A stretch of DNA of 41,839 nucleotides from an uncultured Lachnospiraceae bacterium (GCA_947627245.1 CANQVH010000029.1:1-41839); one strand, 5' to 3'. Positions 34,107 through 41,839 are shown, counted from the stretch's first letter. Made by a program: numbers and translations. Notes: generated by a model not told the origin, from the letters alone.

Positions 34107-34751
34107 ATGAAGATCGAACTGGAAAATGTGAAACCGATGGAGATCGAGCGGCGCAGCTTTGAGATCATCACGCAGGAGCTGGGGGAAAAGAAACTGCAGC
34201 CGGGGACGGAGATGATCGTCAAGCGATGTATCCACACCAGCGCGGATTTTGATTATGCGGATAATCTTTGTTTTTCCCCGGGCGCGGTAGAGACCGGGCT
34301 TCGGGCGATCCGTGCTGGGAGCGATATCGTCACGGATACGCAGATGGCGAAGGCGGGGATCAACAAAAAGGTTCTGGCGAAGTACGGCGGGGAGGTTCAC
34401 TGCTTTATGTCAGACGAGGACGTGGCAGCGACGGCAAAGCAAAACGGTACGACGCGCGCGGTGGCGAGCATGGACAAGGCCGCAAAACGGTACGGGAAAC
34501 CCCTGATCGTTGCGATTGGCAACGCGCCGACCGCTCTGGTGAGACTCTTTGAACTGATCGAGGAGGGCAGGCTCAGGCCGGAGCTGATCATCGGCGTGCC
34601 GGTGGGGTTTGTGAACGTGGTGCAGTCGAAGGAGCTGATCATGCAGACGGACGTTCCGTTCATCGTGGCCCGCGGCAGAAAGGGCGGGAGCAATATCGCA
34701 GCCTGTATCTGTAACGCGCTGCTGTATATGCTGGAACGGGAGCGCGATTAG
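34107..34751 (+). CDS. cbiC: Cobalt-precorrin-8 methylmutase CbiC
   Basis: CbiC moves the C11 methyl group to C12 to give cobyrinate. The 214-residue protein has the catalytic His43 in 'RCIHTSADFDYADNL', 'SDIVTDTQMAKAGI' and 'IGNAPTALVRLFELI', and 'GVPVGFVNVVQSKE', all diagnostic. ATG 34107 has GGAGAG about 8 bases upstream; the in-frame ATG 34077 is less likely. It is the last gene of the riboswitch 1 operon. A degraded copy of its C-terminal codons lies just downstream. Confidence 0.94.
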   Translation: MKIELENVKPMEIERRSFEIITQELGEKKLQPGTEMIVKRCIHTSADFDYADNLCFSPGAVETGLRAIRAGSDIVTDTQMAKAGINKKVLAKYGGEVHCFMSDEDVAATAKQNGTTRAVASMDKAAKRYGKPLIVAIGNAPTALVRLFELIEEGRLRPELIIGVPVGFVNVVQSKELIMQTDVPFIVARGRKGGSNIAACICNALLYMLERERD

Positions 34752-34789
34752 CGCCCGATTCTGAAGATGGCAAACAACACTGCCTAACC

Positions 34790-34877
34790 GGCATATGCTG
34801 GAGCGGGAACGCGACTGGCTTCCGGTCTCTCGCGGGGCTCCGAGATCCGGAGTCGAAATTCAAAAAATGGTATTGTA
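34790..34877 (+). pseudogene. Remnant resembling the end of cbiC
   Basis: From 34792 the frame reads MLERERD, identical to the last seven residues of CbiC, but with several synonymous codon changes, and then continues to a stop at about 34877. It has no start or ribosome site. The region 34752-34872 otherwise shows no gene. Confidence 0.4.
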
Positions 34878-34901
34878 ACTTTAGAAAAAAGGTGTTACTA
34901 T
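34873..34901 (+). promoter_or_regulatory. Promoter of the cbiK-transport operon
   Basis: TTGTAA (34873-34878), 17-base spacer, TACTAT (34896-34901), directly before riboswitch 2. Confidence 0.65.
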
Positions 34902-34903
34902 TA

Positions 34904-35065
34904 AACGACAGGTGCGGGCGCCGCGGCGTCCGTTAAAAGGGAAACAGGTGCAAATCCTGTACGATCTCGTCACTGTAAGCAGGGAATGCAGGCCAAAAAG
35001 CCACTGGGAGACTGGGAAGGCGGCCATGCGTGATGATCTGTAAGTCAGGAAACCTGCCTGCTGTT
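34904..35065 (+). ncRNA. Cobalamin riboswitch 2
   Basis: The aptamer has AAGGGAAACAGGTGCAAATC near 34937-34956, GTCACTGTAAGC near 34969-34980, AAGCCACTGGGA near 34999-35010 and GTAAGTCAGGAAACCTGCC near 35040-35058. P1 forms from AACGACAGG (34904-34912) with CCTGCTGTT (35057-35065), with one mismatch. It should repress the downstream transport genes when B12 is available. Confidence 0.93.
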
Positions 35066-35398
35066 GGTACGGGAATTTGCATTCCAGATCACGAGTAATT
35101 GGTTGTACCGAAAAAGTTATCTTGTGGAATTCTGTGAAAGGTTACAGGCAGGAATGCGCCCGAATTTTGTCATGCGAGGGTATGACGGAATCTCGGGTGT
35201 TCTTATTTTCCGGCGTTCTCATGCGGTCTGTTCGCATGAGCATATTCCGGGGAAAAAGCAGTCTGTGCCGTCATGTTCCTGTGCCGACAAGGACACACGC
35301 CCCGAAAATCATACTTTATACGGCGGCGCTGTGCATCACAGTCTGCAAAGCGGACTGTGAAATTTGTGCGATGCACACAAAACAAGGAGGAGAGGAAC
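35066..35398 (+). other. Long leader between riboswitch 2 and cbiK
   Basis: No gene is convincing here. Two hairpins are visible, TCATGCG...CGCATGA (35218-35238) and CACAGTC...GACTGTG (35337-35359), neither followed by a T run, so the switch mechanism is unclear. ORFs that cross it lack ribosome sites and show no protein-like sequence. Confidence 0.5.
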
Positions 35399-36367
35399 AT
35401 GAAAAACAGAACAAGGAAACTGATGATGTGCGGGGTATGCGCGGCGATGCTGGCGATGAGCACGGCGGCTGTGCAGGCGGAGGAGACCGAGCTTACCTCA
35501 GCGGAGACGGAGCTGGAGACAGAAGCCTACACGGGCGACGCTTCCAACGAGAACGTGAGAAATCAGGACGACATCGGCGAGCAGGAGCTTCTGGTCGTCA
35601 GCTTCGGAACCAGCTTCAACGACAACCGTCAGGCGACGATCGGCGCGATCGAAGAGGCGATGGAAGAGGCGTTTCCGGATTTCAGCGTGCGCCGCGGCTT
35701 CACGAGCAATATCATTATCGACCATGTGCTCACGCGCGACAACGTGAAGATCGACGATGTGACAGAGGCTCTGGATCGTGCGGTGGACAACGGCGTGAAG
35801 ACGCTTGTCGTGCAGCCGACGCATCTGATGAACGGCTATGAGTACACGGATCTGTCCAATGAGCTCGCAGAGTATGCGGACGCGTTCGATCAGATTGTGC
35901 TCGGCGAGCCGCTGCTGACGAGCGATGAGGATTTCGAGGCTGTAGCTGACGCGATTGTTGCCGCGACGGCCGAGTATGACGACGGTGAGACCGCGATCTG
36001 CTTCATGGGTCACGGCACCGAGGCGGATTCCAATCAGGTTTATGCGAAGATGCAGGAAGTGTTGACGGCGGGCGGACATGAGAATTACTTTGTCGGCACG
36101 GTAGAGGCGACGCCGTCTCTGGACGACGTTGTGGCTGCGGTCGGCGAGAAGGACTATAAGAGGGTTGTGCTTGAGCCGCTCATGGTAGTGGCCGGCGACC
36201 ATGCGAACAACGATATGGCCGGCGATGAGGAAGGCACATGGAAGAAGGCGTTTGAGGACGCCGGTTATGAGGTTGAGTGCCTGCTGACAGGGCTCGGCTC
36301 AATGGAACCGATTCAGGATCTGTACGTAGCGCACGCACAGGCTGCGATTGATTCTCTGGCAGAATAA
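35399..36367 (+). CDS. cbiK: Exported sirohydrochlorin cobaltochelatase-like CbiK
   Basis: CbiK inserts Co2+ into sirohydrochlorin; related class II chelatases handle iron. This 322-residue protein starts with a Sec signal peptide (MKNRTRKLMMCGVCAAMLAM, probable cut after 'VQA' at residue 27) and a short acidic linker, so it acts outside the cytoplasm. The CbiK core begins 'LLVVSFGTSFNDNR' at 64. Catalytic residues are in place: His142 in 'QPTHLMNGYEY', Glu170 in 'LGEPLL', His205 in 'MGHGTEAD' and 'VAGDHANND' near 265. There is no lipobox. Exported CbiK forms are known in Desulfovibrio, where one binds haem. No cytoplasmic chelatase is seen in the window. Confidence 0.93.
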   Translation: MKNRTRKLMMCGVCAAMLAMSTAAVQAEETELTSAETELETEAYTGDASNENVRNQDDIGEQELLVVSFGTSFNDNRQATIGAIEEAMEEAFPDFSVRRGFTSNIIIDHVLTRDNVKIDDVTEALDRAVDNGVKTLVVQPTHLMNGYEYTDLSNELAEYADAFDQIVLGEPLLTSDEDFEAVADAIVAATAEYDDGETAICFMGHGTEADSNQVYAKMQEVLTAGGHENYFVGTVEATPSLDDVVAAVGEKDYKRVVLEPLMVVAGDHANNDMAGDEEGTWKKAFEDAGYEVECLLTGLGSMEPIQDLYVAHAQAAIDSLAE

Positions 36368-36408
36368 TAAAAGATCGGCTTTCGCCCCGCGCGGGGGAAG
36401 GCTGTGGG

Positions 36409-36439
36409 ACCCGGCGGCCGTTTCTGCGGCAGGCCGGGT
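36409..36439 (+). terminator. Strong GC hairpin after cbiK
   Basis: ACCCGGC (36409-36415) pairs with GCCGGGT (36433-36439), and GCCG (36417-36420) with CGGC (36427-36430). The T run after it is short. It may partly terminate transcription or protect the cbiK message. A second hairpin GCTTTGCAC (36459-36467) with GTGCAAAGC (36483-36491) follows. Confidence 0.5.
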
Positions 36440-36590
36440 TATTTCAAAGGTATGGAAAGCTTTGCACTTAATGCCGGAGAAGGTGCAAAGCAGACGAAAG
36501 CCATGAATGGAACATGGTACAGAAAGCAGATGCGATAGACAATGGAATAGGGCGAATCAGGACAAATAACAGAACAGGGAGAATTAGAAC

Positions 36591-37508
36591 ATGAGGAAAT
36601 TACAGAAATTAGCAGCGGCAGCGGTCGCGCTGACATTGATCGGAAGTATGAGCATGGGAGCACTGGCCGAGGACGAGACGGAAAAGGCCGGACAGGCGGC
36701 CGAACAGGAAACGGAGCAGGCGTCGGAGACGGGCGTTGCCACGGCGGCGGAGATGGTGACGCCGGAGGAAGTCGTGGAGGACTGGATGGTGCCGATCACG
36801 GCCGACGAGTTAAACGACGGCGTGTATGAGATCGAGGTGGCAAGCAGCTCCTCGATGTTTAAGATCGACAAGTGTGAGCTCACCGTCGCGGACGGCGAGA
36901 TGAGCGCGGTGATGACGATGAACGGGACCGGTTACCTGTACCTTTTCATGGGGATGGGCGAGGAAGCCGTAGATGCGTCGGAGGAGGATTACATTCCTTT
37001 CGTGGAAAATGAGGACGGACAGCACACTTATGAGGTGCCGGTGGAAGCGCTGGATGCGGGAATCGACTGCGCGGCTTTCAGCAAGCGCAAGGAGCAGTGG
37101 TACGACCGGACGCTCGTGTTCTTGGCTTCTTCCTTGCCGGAGGATGCGCGGAAAGAGCAGGAGATGACGACGGTCGAGGATCTGGCTCTGGCGGACGGGA
37201 CATATCTGATCGACGTGGTGCTCGAGGGCGGCTCCGGAAAGACGACGGTGACATCCCCGGCGAAGCTGACCGTGGAGAACGGCGAGGCGACCGCGGAGAT
37301 CATCTTCTCAAGTCCGTACTATGATTACGTTCTGCTGGGCGAGGAGAAGTTCGAGCCGGTGAACGAGGAGGGCGATTCCACGTTCCTGATCCCGGTGAAG
37401 GGCTTCGACTATCCGATGGCGATCACGGCGGATACGATCGCGATGAGCACGCCGCACGAGATCGACTATCATCTGAGCTTCGATTCGGCGTCGATCGCGG
37501 AAGAGTGA
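36591..37508 (+). CDS. Secreted protein with two NEAT-like repeats
   Basis: I do not know a fixed name for this 305-residue protein. It has a signal peptide (probable cut after 'ALA' near residue 25), an acidic, Glu-rich linker and two related domains at about 75-190 and 200-300, each opening with a DG-Y-I-V pattern ('DGVYEIEVAS', 'DGTYLIDVVLE'). The second domain, 'PAKLTVENGEATAEIIFSS' through 'TPHEIDYHLSFD', lines up by eye with the beta sandwich of NEAT haem-binding domains, though the Tyr pair that holds haem in IsdA is not conserved. It lies between the exported CbiK and an ABC importer, so it could hold a tetrapyrrole. No membrane anchor is evident. Confidence 0.6.
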   Translation: MRKLQKLAAAAVALTLIGSMSMGALAEDETEKAGQAAEQETEQASETGVATAAEMVTPEEVVEDWMVPITADELNDGVYEIEVASSSSMFKIDKCELTVADGEMSAVMTMNGTGYLYLFMGMGEEAVDASEEDYIPFVENEDGQHTYEVPVEALDAGIDCAAFSKRKEQWYDRTLVFLASSLPEDARKEQEMTTVEDLALADGTYLIDVVLEGGSGKTTVTSPAKLTVENGEATAEIIFSSPYYDYVLLGEEKFEPVNEEGDSTFLIPVKGFDYPMAITADTIAMSTPHEIDYHLSFDSASIAEE

Positions 37509-37617
37509 GTGTGTATCCTTGACTTGTAAGAGGAATAACAGACAGGGTACACGGGGAATAGCATGCATTCGGGAGAAACACACGGAAAATGAAACAACAG
37601 ACAGGGGTACATGGAGA

Positions 37618-38796
37618 ATGTATGAGAAAATGATGATACATGCGCGAAAGAAGGACGGCACACAAAACAGCACACGGTTTCTGATAAGCTTGTTTGCTCT
37701 GGCTCTTTTGATCCTTCTTTCGTGCTTTGGCGTTTCGGCGCGGAGCGCGGAGAAACTCCCGGGTCTGACTTACGACCACAGCATGGAACTGTCGTACGCG
37801 GAGCGTTTTTCGGTGGACTACTATAAGGACGGTTACGCGCTGATCACGATCGAGGACGGCGGGCGTTATCTGGTGGTGCCGGAGGGGAAGGACGCGCCGG
37901 AAGGATTGCAGACGGACATCACGGTGCTGCAAAGACCGCTGGATCAGATCTATCTGGTGGCGACCTCGGCGATGGATTATTTCGCGGCGCTGGACGGAAT
38001 CGACAATCTGAGGCTTTCCGGGACGCAGGAGGACGGCTGGTACATTCCGGAGGCGAAGGCGGCCATGGAAGACGGAAAACTGCTGTATGCAGGCAAGTAC
38101 AGCGCGCCGGACTATGAGCTGATCGTATCGGAGAACTGCGATCTGGCAATCGAATCGACGATGATCTATCATACGCCGGAGGTGCAGGAGATGCTGGAGG
38201 GATTCGACATCCCGGTGCTGGTGGAGCGTTCCAGCTATGAACCGCACCCGCTCGGCCGCGCGGAGTGGATGAAGCTGTACGCGGTGCTGCTCGGGAAGGA
38301 AGAGCTGGCGGAGCGGTTGTTTGAGGAGCAGACGGAGAAGCTTGCGGATGTGCTGGGCGGTGAGAGCACCGGAAAGACCGCCGCGTTTTTCTACATCAGC
38401 TCCAACGGCTATGTGAACGTGCGCAAGACGAACGACTACGTATCGAAGATGATTGAGCTTGCCGGGGGAGAGTATGTGTTTCAGGATCTCGGGGACGAGG
38501 AGAACGCGCTTTCCACGGTCAACATGCAGATGGAGGACTTCTATGCCGGGGCGAAGGACGCGGACGTGCTGATCTACAACAGCACGATCGACGGGCAGAT
38601 CGAAAGTCTGGACGAATTGTTTGAAAAGAGCGCGCTTCTTGAGGATTTCCGGGCGGTAAAGGAGGGCAATGTGTGGTGCACCACGCAGAACTTGTTTCAG
38701 AAGACGACGGGGCTGGCGGACATGATCGTGGACATACACGCAGTCCTGAACGGGGGCAGGCCGGAGGATATGACGTATCTGTATCCGCTCGAATGA
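37618..38796 (+). CDS. ABC transporter substrate-binding protein (FecB/BtuF type)
   Basis: The 392-residue protein has an N-terminal membrane or signal segment ('FLISLFALALLILLSCFG'), with a Cys that could be lipidated although the lipobox is imperfect. The mature part has the two-lobe layout of the iron-siderophore/cobalamin binding family: 'ITVLQRPLDQIYLVATSAM', 'YELIVSENCDLAIESTMIY' with the usual helix between lobes, and 'DVLIYNSTIDGQIES' near the end. The start is uncertain: ATG 37618 is in a duplicated 29-bp stretch, and ATG 37630 and 37633 follow. It would catch the substrate and pass it to the permease encoded next. Substrate is unknown; the context suggests a tetrapyrrole. Confidence 0.85.
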   Translation: MYEKMMIHARKKDGTQNSTRFLISLFALALLILLSCFGVSARSAEKLPGLTYDHSMELSYAERFSVDYYKDGYALITIEDGGRYLVVPEGKDAPEGLQTDITVLQRPLDQIYLVATSAMDYFAALDGIDNLRLSGTQEDGWYIPEAKAAMEDGKLLYAGKYSAPDYELIVSENCDLAIESTMIYHTPEVQEMLEGFDIPVLVERSSYEPHPLGRAEWMKLYAVLLGKEELAERLFEEQTEKLADVLGGESTGKTAAFFYISSNGYVNVRKTNDYVSKMIELAGGEYVFQDLGDEENALSTVNMQMEDFYAGAKDADVLIYNSTIDGQIESLDELFEKSALLEDFRAVKEGNVWCTTQNLFQKTTGLADMIVDIHAVLNGGRPEDMTYLYPLE

Positions 38797-38888
38797 GGTC
38801 TCCGAGCGCGTGAGCAGTTCATCCGGATCTTTGAGACGGCGCGATACAAAGATTTATTTCATGGTTCGGAATGCAGGAGGGAAGCAGG

Positions 38889-40007
38889 ATGACGCAACAG
38901 CGGACGCCGCAGACATCACAGAAGACGCAGGCATCACAGCCGCGGCAGAAGTCGCAGATTCCGTGCGCATCACAGCCGCCGCAGGAGAGCGGGTACGGAC
39001 GGAAAACTCTGCGCTACGGCTTGTCCTTCGTTGCCCTGTCCGTGCTTCTGCTGATCTTGTTCGTCTGGAACGTCAACTCCGGCAGTGTGGATCTTTCGGT
39101 GCGTGAGATTTTTGAGATCCTGACCCGGCGCAGGGGCGACGAGACTGCCGTCAATATCATCTGGCAGATTCGGTTGCCGCGCATCCTTGCGGCGGTGATC
39201 CTCGGCGGTGCGCTGTCGGTGTCCGGCTTTCTTCTTCAGACCTTTTTCCACAATCCGATCGCGGGACCGTTTGTACTCGGCATCTCCTCGGGCGCGAAGC
39301 TCGTCGTGGCGCTGTCGATGATCTTTCTGCTGGGACGCGGGATCACGGCGGGTCCGGCCGTAATGGTGCTCTCGGCCTTTTTCGGCTCAATGATCTCCAT
39401 GGGCTTTGTGCTGGCCGTGTCGCGGAAGGTGCGACAGATGTCGATGCTCGTGATCTGCGGGGTGATGATCAGCTATATTTGTTCGGCGGTGACTGACTTC
39501 GTCGTGACATTCGCCGACGATTCGAACATCATCAATCTTCACAATTGGTCACTGGGCAGCTTTTCGGGTACTACGTGGGGCAATGTCGCCGTGATGGCGG
39601 CGATCGTGTTCGTAGCGGTGCTTCTGACCTTCCTGCTCTCCAAGCCGATCGGGGCCTACCAACTGGGCGAGGATTACGCGATGAATCTGGGCGTGAATGT
39701 CCGGCTGTTCCGCGTCTGTCTGATCCTGCTCTCGAGCGTTCTCTCGGCCTGTGTGACGGCTTTTGCCGGGCCTGTCTCGTTCGTCGGGATCGCGGTGCCG
39801 CATCTCGTCAAGAATATCTGGAAGACCTCGAAGCCGATTTTGGTCGTCCCGGCCTGTTTTCTGGGCGGCGCCGTGTTCTGCCTGTTCTGTGATCTGATCG
39901 CGCGCACGGTGTTTGCGCCGACGGAGCTGAGCATCAGCTCGGTGACGGCGATCTTCGGCGCGCCGGTGGTGATTCTGATCATGATACGGAGGCGTAAGAC
40001 GGTGTGA
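38889..40007 (+). CDS. FecCD family ABC permease
   Basis: This 372-residue permease belongs to the type II importer family that includes BtuC and FecCD. About ten helices follow a 40-residue Gln/Ser/Pro-rich cytoplasmic N-terminus. The typical 'IWQIRLPRILAAVILGGALSVSGFLLQTFFHNPIAGPFVLGISSGA' stretch spans residues about 95-140 and the conserved 'GPVSFVGIAVPHLVK' contacts the ATPase. ATG 38889 is preferred over 38871 because GGAGGG lies 7 bases upstream. It forms a dimer and works with the flanking binding protein and ATPase. Confidence 0.92.
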   Translation: MTQQRTPQTSQKTQASQPRQKSQIPCASQPPQESGYGRKTLRYGLSFVALSVLLLILFVWNVNSGSVDLSVREIFEILTRRRGDETAVNIIWQIRLPRILAAVILGGALSVSGFLLQTFFHNPIAGPFVLGISSGAKLVVALSMIFLLGRGITAGPAVMVLSAFFGSMISMGFVLAVSRKVRQMSMLVICGVMISYICSAVTDFVVTFADDSNIINLHNWSLGSFSGTTWGNVAVMAAIVFVAVLLTFLLSKPIGAYQLGEDYAMNLGVNVRLFRVCLILLSSVLSACVTAFAGPVSFVGIAVPHLVKNIWKTSKPILVVPACFLGGAVFCLFCDLIARTVFAPTELSISSVTAIFGAPVVILIMIRRRKTV

Positions 40008-40044
40008 CAGGACGTAGCACGATAGAAGGATGGAAGATTTAATC

Positions 40045-41151
40045 ATGAGAGAGGCAAAGGAATTCTTCTTTCATACGGAAGAAATGACGGTCGGCTACGG
40101 CGGAAAGCCGCTGATAAAGGATATCCGCATTGAACTGGACAGAGGCGAGATCCTTACGCTGATCGGGCCGAACGGAGCCGGGAAGTCGACGATCCTGAAA
40201 AGTATCACTGGACAGCTCGGATTGCTCGGAGGCTGCGTGTGGCTGGACGGACGGCAGATGCGGCAGATGACGGGCAAAGAAATCGCGAGGCGGATGGCCG
40301 TGGTGCTGACAGAACGCATACGGCCAGAGCTGATGACGTGCGAAGACGTGGTGGCGACCGGACGGTATCCTTACACCGGGAATCTGGGGATCTTGGGCGC
40401 GGAGGATCATGCAAAGGTGCGCGCCGCTATGGAGACAGTGCATGCGGCCGATCTTGCCGAGCGTGATTTCAACGCGGTCAGCGACGGACAGCGGCAGAGA
40501 ATCCTGCTTGCGCGGGCAATCTGTCAGGAGCCTGAGCTGATCGTGCTGGACGAGCCGACTTCGTTTCTCGACGTGAGGCACAAACTTGAATTTCTGGAGA
40601 TCCTGAAGCAGATGGTGAAGGAAAGGGATATGGCGGTCGTCATGTCTTTGCATGAGCTGGATCTGGCTCAGAAAATCTCCGATCAGGTGCTTTGCGTGAA
40701 GGACGGCCATATTGAGCGCCATGGCACGCCGGAGGAAATCTTCACTTCTGATTATATCTGTAGTCTGTACGATATAGAGGCCGGCTCGTACAACGCATCG
40801 TTCGGCTGTGTGGAGCTGCCGCCGGCGAAAGGAACGCCGGAGGTGTTCGTGATCGCCGGAAACGGAAGCGGGATCCCGGTATATCGGCGGCTGCAGCGGG
40901 AGGGCATCCCTTTTATTACCGGAATCCTGCAGGAGAACGACACGGATTGTCTGGCGGCCCGCAATCTGGCGGCCGAGGTTATAAAGGAGCGGGCGTTCGA
41001 ACCGGTCAGCGAGGAGACATACGCGCTGGCGCTGGCGAGGCTGAGACAGTGTCGGGAAGTGATCTGTCCTCTGCGCGCGTTCGGTTCGATGAACCGCTGC
41101 AATGAAGAATTGCTTCAGGAGGCCGACCGACTGGGGCTGCGAAAAGGATAA
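40045..41151 (+). CDS. FecE/BtuD-type ABC ATPase with extra C-terminal domain
   Basis: The first 250 residues are a standard importer ATPase: P-loop 'GPNGAGKST' near 41, signature 'VSDGQRQRILLARAI' (Asp in place of the first Gly) near 144, Walker B 'LIVLDEPTSFLD' and H loop 'MSLHELDL'. Residues about 256-368 form an added domain, 'EVFVIAGNGSGIPVYRRLQ' to 'LLQEADRLGLRKG', with a Rossmann-like start, whose function I do not recognise. ATG 40045 has GGAAG 8 bases upstream; ATG 40030 in frame touches its ribosome site. It completes the ABC importer under riboswitch 2. Confidence 0.88.
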   Translation: MREAKEFFFHTEEMTVGYGGKPLIKDIRIELDRGEILTLIGPNGAGKSTILKSITGQLGLLGGCVWLDGRQMRQMTGKEIARRMAVVLTERIRPELMTCEDVVATGRYPYTGNLGILGAEDHAKVRAAMETVHAADLAERDFNAVSDGQRQRILLARAICQEPELIVLDEPTSFLDVRHKLEFLEILKQMVKERDMAVVMSLHELDLAQKISDQVLCVKDGHIERHGTPEEIFTSDYICSLYDIEAGSYNASFGCVELPPAKGTPEVFVIAGNGSGIPVYRRLQREGIPFITGILQENDTDCLAARNLAAEVIKERAFEPVSEETYALALARLRQCREVICPLRAFGSMNRCNEELLQEADRLGLRKG

Positions 41152-41173
41152 CGGCGTATCTTTTCCACTGATG

Positions 41174-41203
41174 TTGACATTTTTTCCCATTTATGTCTAA
41201 AAT
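41174..41203 (+). promoter_or_regulatory. Promoter of the PIN7 gene
   Basis: TTGACA (41174-41179), 18-base spacer, TAAAAT (41198-41203). Confidence 0.6.
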
Positions 41204-41234
41204 AAGAGTGAAAGAGAAAAAGGACGGTGAAAAA

Positions 41235-41839
41235 ATGGAGACATATTATCTGGTCGATTATGAGAATGTCGGCGGCGACGGGCTTGCCGGCTGTAATAAG
41301 TTGAATAAAACAGATCATATCATTATTTTCTTTACTCAGAATGCAAATAAGATCAATATGCGCGAGATCGCCGATCACGGGGAAGCCGAGCTGCGAATGA
41401 TCGAGGTCCCTGCCGGAAAGCAGTCCGCGGACATCCATATAGGTTCTTACTTGGGATATCTGGCGGGCGTGAACAGAGGGCAGGGTTGCAATATCGTGAT
41501 CGTCAGCAAGGATAAGGATTTTGACAATGTGGCGAAATTCTGGACGAATTCGACGCAGATAAAGGCGTCGCGGATCAAGCAGATCAAAGGGTCGGCAAAG
41601 AACGCCGCGGAGAAGCAGCAGGCGAATCGTCAGATGAATCCGAAGAAAACGGACGCCAAGGTGAACGGTGAGCAGAAGACGAAGCTCAATCAGGATGTGA
41701 TGCAGGCGGCCAGAAGCGCGGGATTTGAGGCGGAGATCGCCAATTATGTCGCATCGACCGTCGTGAAGAATGTCGGCGAAAAGAACGGAAAGCAGCAGAT
41801 CTATCGCGCGATCATATCAAAATACGGACAAAATAAAGG
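41235..41839 (+). CDS. PIN7-type nuclease domain protein (3' end outside window)
   Basis: The reading frame starts at ATG 41235 and is still open at the window end, giving 201 residues. 'YYLVDYENVGGDGL' at residues 4-17 is the signature of the PIN7 branch of PIN-like domains, with acidic Asp8 and Glu10, and further acidic residues at Asp66 ('SADIHIGSYLGYLAG') and Asp93, Asp95 and Asp97 ('VSKDKDFDNV') that could hold catalytic metal. A basic, low-complexity linker (about 115-155) follows, then a small helical segment. Such domains are predicted to cut RNA. The gene has its own promoter and is separate from the transport operon. Confidence 0.8.
   Translation, partial: METYYLVDYENVGGDGLAGCNKLNKTDHIIIFFTQNANKINMREIADHGEAELRMIEVPAGKQSADIHIGSYLGYLAGVNRGQGCNIVIVSKDKDFDNVAKFWTNSTQIKASRIKQIKGSAKNAAEKQQANRQMNPKKTDAKVNGEQKTKLNQDVMQAARSAGFEAEIANYVASTVVKNVGEKNGKQQIYRAIISKYGQNK

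Noticed and set aside
35064..35360. 98-codon frame in the cbiK leader
   Set aside because: It begins at TTG inside the riboswitch without a ribosome site and shows no protein-like pattern.
37423..38739. Long minus-strand frame opposite the binding-protein gene
   Set aside because: The plus strand encodes a clear transporter protein; the minus frame has shadow-type composition.
1..41839. tRNA, rRNA, insertion sequences or phage genes
   Set aside because: I looked for clover-leaf ends, transposase and integrase motifs and saw none.

Overview
The window looks like chromosomal DNA of an anaerobic, gut-type Clostridia bacterium, most likely Lachnospiraceae. The reasons are the GC-rich but Firmicute-style genes (strong AGGAGG ribosome sites, TTGACA/TATAAT promoters), the early-cobalt (anaerobic) cobalamin pathway, AgrA/AgrC-type signalling genes and ferredoxin-domain aldo/keto reductases. 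This placement is inferred from gene content, not from a database search.

Positions 1-5400 look like accessory DNA: the N-terminal part of a MATE efflux pump (minus strand), a self-inhibited Fic AMP-transferase with its own palindromic operator, a small DUF3592 membrane protein, a Phd/Doc toxin-antitoxin pair, and an AAA ATPase of the DUF4143 type preceded by a 23-bp-period repeat array. Positions 5400-18050 hold general metabolism and signalling: a ferredoxin-type aldo/keto reductase that has lost two catalytic residues, a LytTR regulator with a soluble GHKL kinase followed by tandem 20-bp repeats and a heterodimeric ABC exporter, an M20 amidohydrolase, a zinc macrodomain, a MarR/flavoreductase pair, glycerate kinase and a Gfo/Idh oxidoreductase.

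Positions 18270-34750 are a cobalt-uptake and corrin-ring locus. cbiM(N)-cbiQ-cbiO import cobalt, followed in the same tight run by a UvrA paralogue, an aldo/keto reductase, cbiL and an esterase-like gene. A cobalamin riboswitch with a clear terminator then precedes cbiD, cbiF, cbiG, cbiH, a cbiJ-cbiE-cbiT triple fusion, cbiA and cbiC. Together these cover every step from cobalt-sirohydrochlorin to cobyrinate a,c-diamide. The lower pathway (adenosylation, aminopropanol arm, nucleotide loop) is not in the window.

Positions 34870-41151 are the most interesting part. A second cobalamin riboswitch precedes a cobaltochelatase CbiK that carries a Sec signal peptide, a secreted protein with two NEAT-like repeats, and a FecB/FecCD/FecE-type ABC importer whose ATPase has an unexplained C-terminal domain. 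The only chelatase seen here is thus exported while cobalt is imported by CbiMQO. I infer a B12-controlled extracytoplasmic module that exchanges or removes metal in tetrapyrroles and feeds an importer. The window ends inside a PIN7-type nuclease gene.
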